Of a stretch of 24,766 bases of DNA, positions 24,610-24,766 are shown piece after piece. Location: the NCBI GenBank assembly GCA_003427395.1, contig BFEA01000062.1, forward strand, positions 395,633-420,398, written 5' to 3'. The notes under the pieces were generated by a model that saw only the letters and a list, made by a program, of their open reading frames with translations, was not told where the DNA came from and did no database searches. The position numbers and the translations under genes were made by a program. Origin of the DNA: Chara braunii. Lineage: Eukaryota; Streptophyta; Charophyceae; Charales; Characeae. Positions within the stretch are counted from its first letter, which is position 1. Each line of letters opens with the position of its first letter.

Positions 24610-24766
24610 TAACAGAGGACAGGGACACCGGACACTCCGGGACTGTCTTCCGCACCAGTGTCTGGACCGGTCCAGACTGTTCGGTGATCTGGACATCACC
24701 GGACATCACCGGACACCCGGACAGTTCGGACCGGTGTCAAGGGGTGCAATGTCCGCCGGCGGGGGG
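24610..24766. repeat. GGAC/CCGG-rich region with 18-bp palindrome
   Basis: The region is built from permutations of GGAC, GTCC and CCGG. It includes ATCACCGGACATCACCGGAC and the perfect palindrome GTCTGGACCGGTCCAGAC (24660-24677). A weaker version lies at 24437-24475. It could be the edge of a satellite that continues beyond the window. Confidence 0.55.

Overview
This is a nuclear genomic window from a photosynthetic eukaryote, most likely of the green lineage (a streptophyte or green alga). Four things point there. There is an intron-rich eIF1 gene with plant-like residues. There are two U6 snRNA retrocopies. There is a broken fragment of the plastid photosystem I gene psaB. There is a fragment of a mitochondrial-type atp1, a gene that plants and many green algae keep in the mitochondrion but that, as far as I recall, brown and red algal mitochondrial genomes lack. 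A large-genome charophyte such as Chara would fit, but the sequence does not settle the species.

The only intact protein gene I recognise is eIF1 (SUI1 family), + strand. It has five coding exons (1451-1493, 5587-5738, 6756-6803, 9415-9468, 10119-10163) that encode 113 residues. Its 342 coding bases are spread over 8.7 kb. All four introns are GT-AG and end in TGCAG. The introns (4093, 1017, 2611 and 650 bp) are filled with local tandem duplications, minisatellites, foldback elements and a (CT)35 microsatellite.

Just after the eIF1 stop codon lies what I read as an assembly artefact. A 38-bp head-to-head pair of Tn5 mosaic ends, the Nextera mate-pair junction adapter, sits at 10205-10242 between two identical 87-bp copies of exon 5 plus 3' UTR. 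The extra 125 bp is probably not in the genome.

From 10.4 kb to the end I find no convincing protein gene. The region holds two divergent U6 retropseudogenes (14934-15034 minus, 15409-15516 plus), a psaB fragment (16306-16462 minus), a tRNA-derived SINE-like element (about 17515-17610 minus), and an A-tailed insertion flanked by direct repeats (19399-19613). It also holds a minisatellite (21053-21611) interrupted by a mitochondrial atp1 fragment, a tRNA-like remnant near 23568, long homopolymer tracts and a GGAC/CCGG-rich right end. A dispersed family of 84-95 bp hairpin (foldback) elements recurs at 4180, about 15643 and 22704, with a likely degraded member at 84-112.

Two processes dominate the window: frequent local tandem duplication (more than twenty arrays, periods about 18-310 bp) and retroposition of small RNAs and A-tailed sequences, with organelle DNA inserted as well. 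Most reading frames outside eIF1 are products of these repeats.
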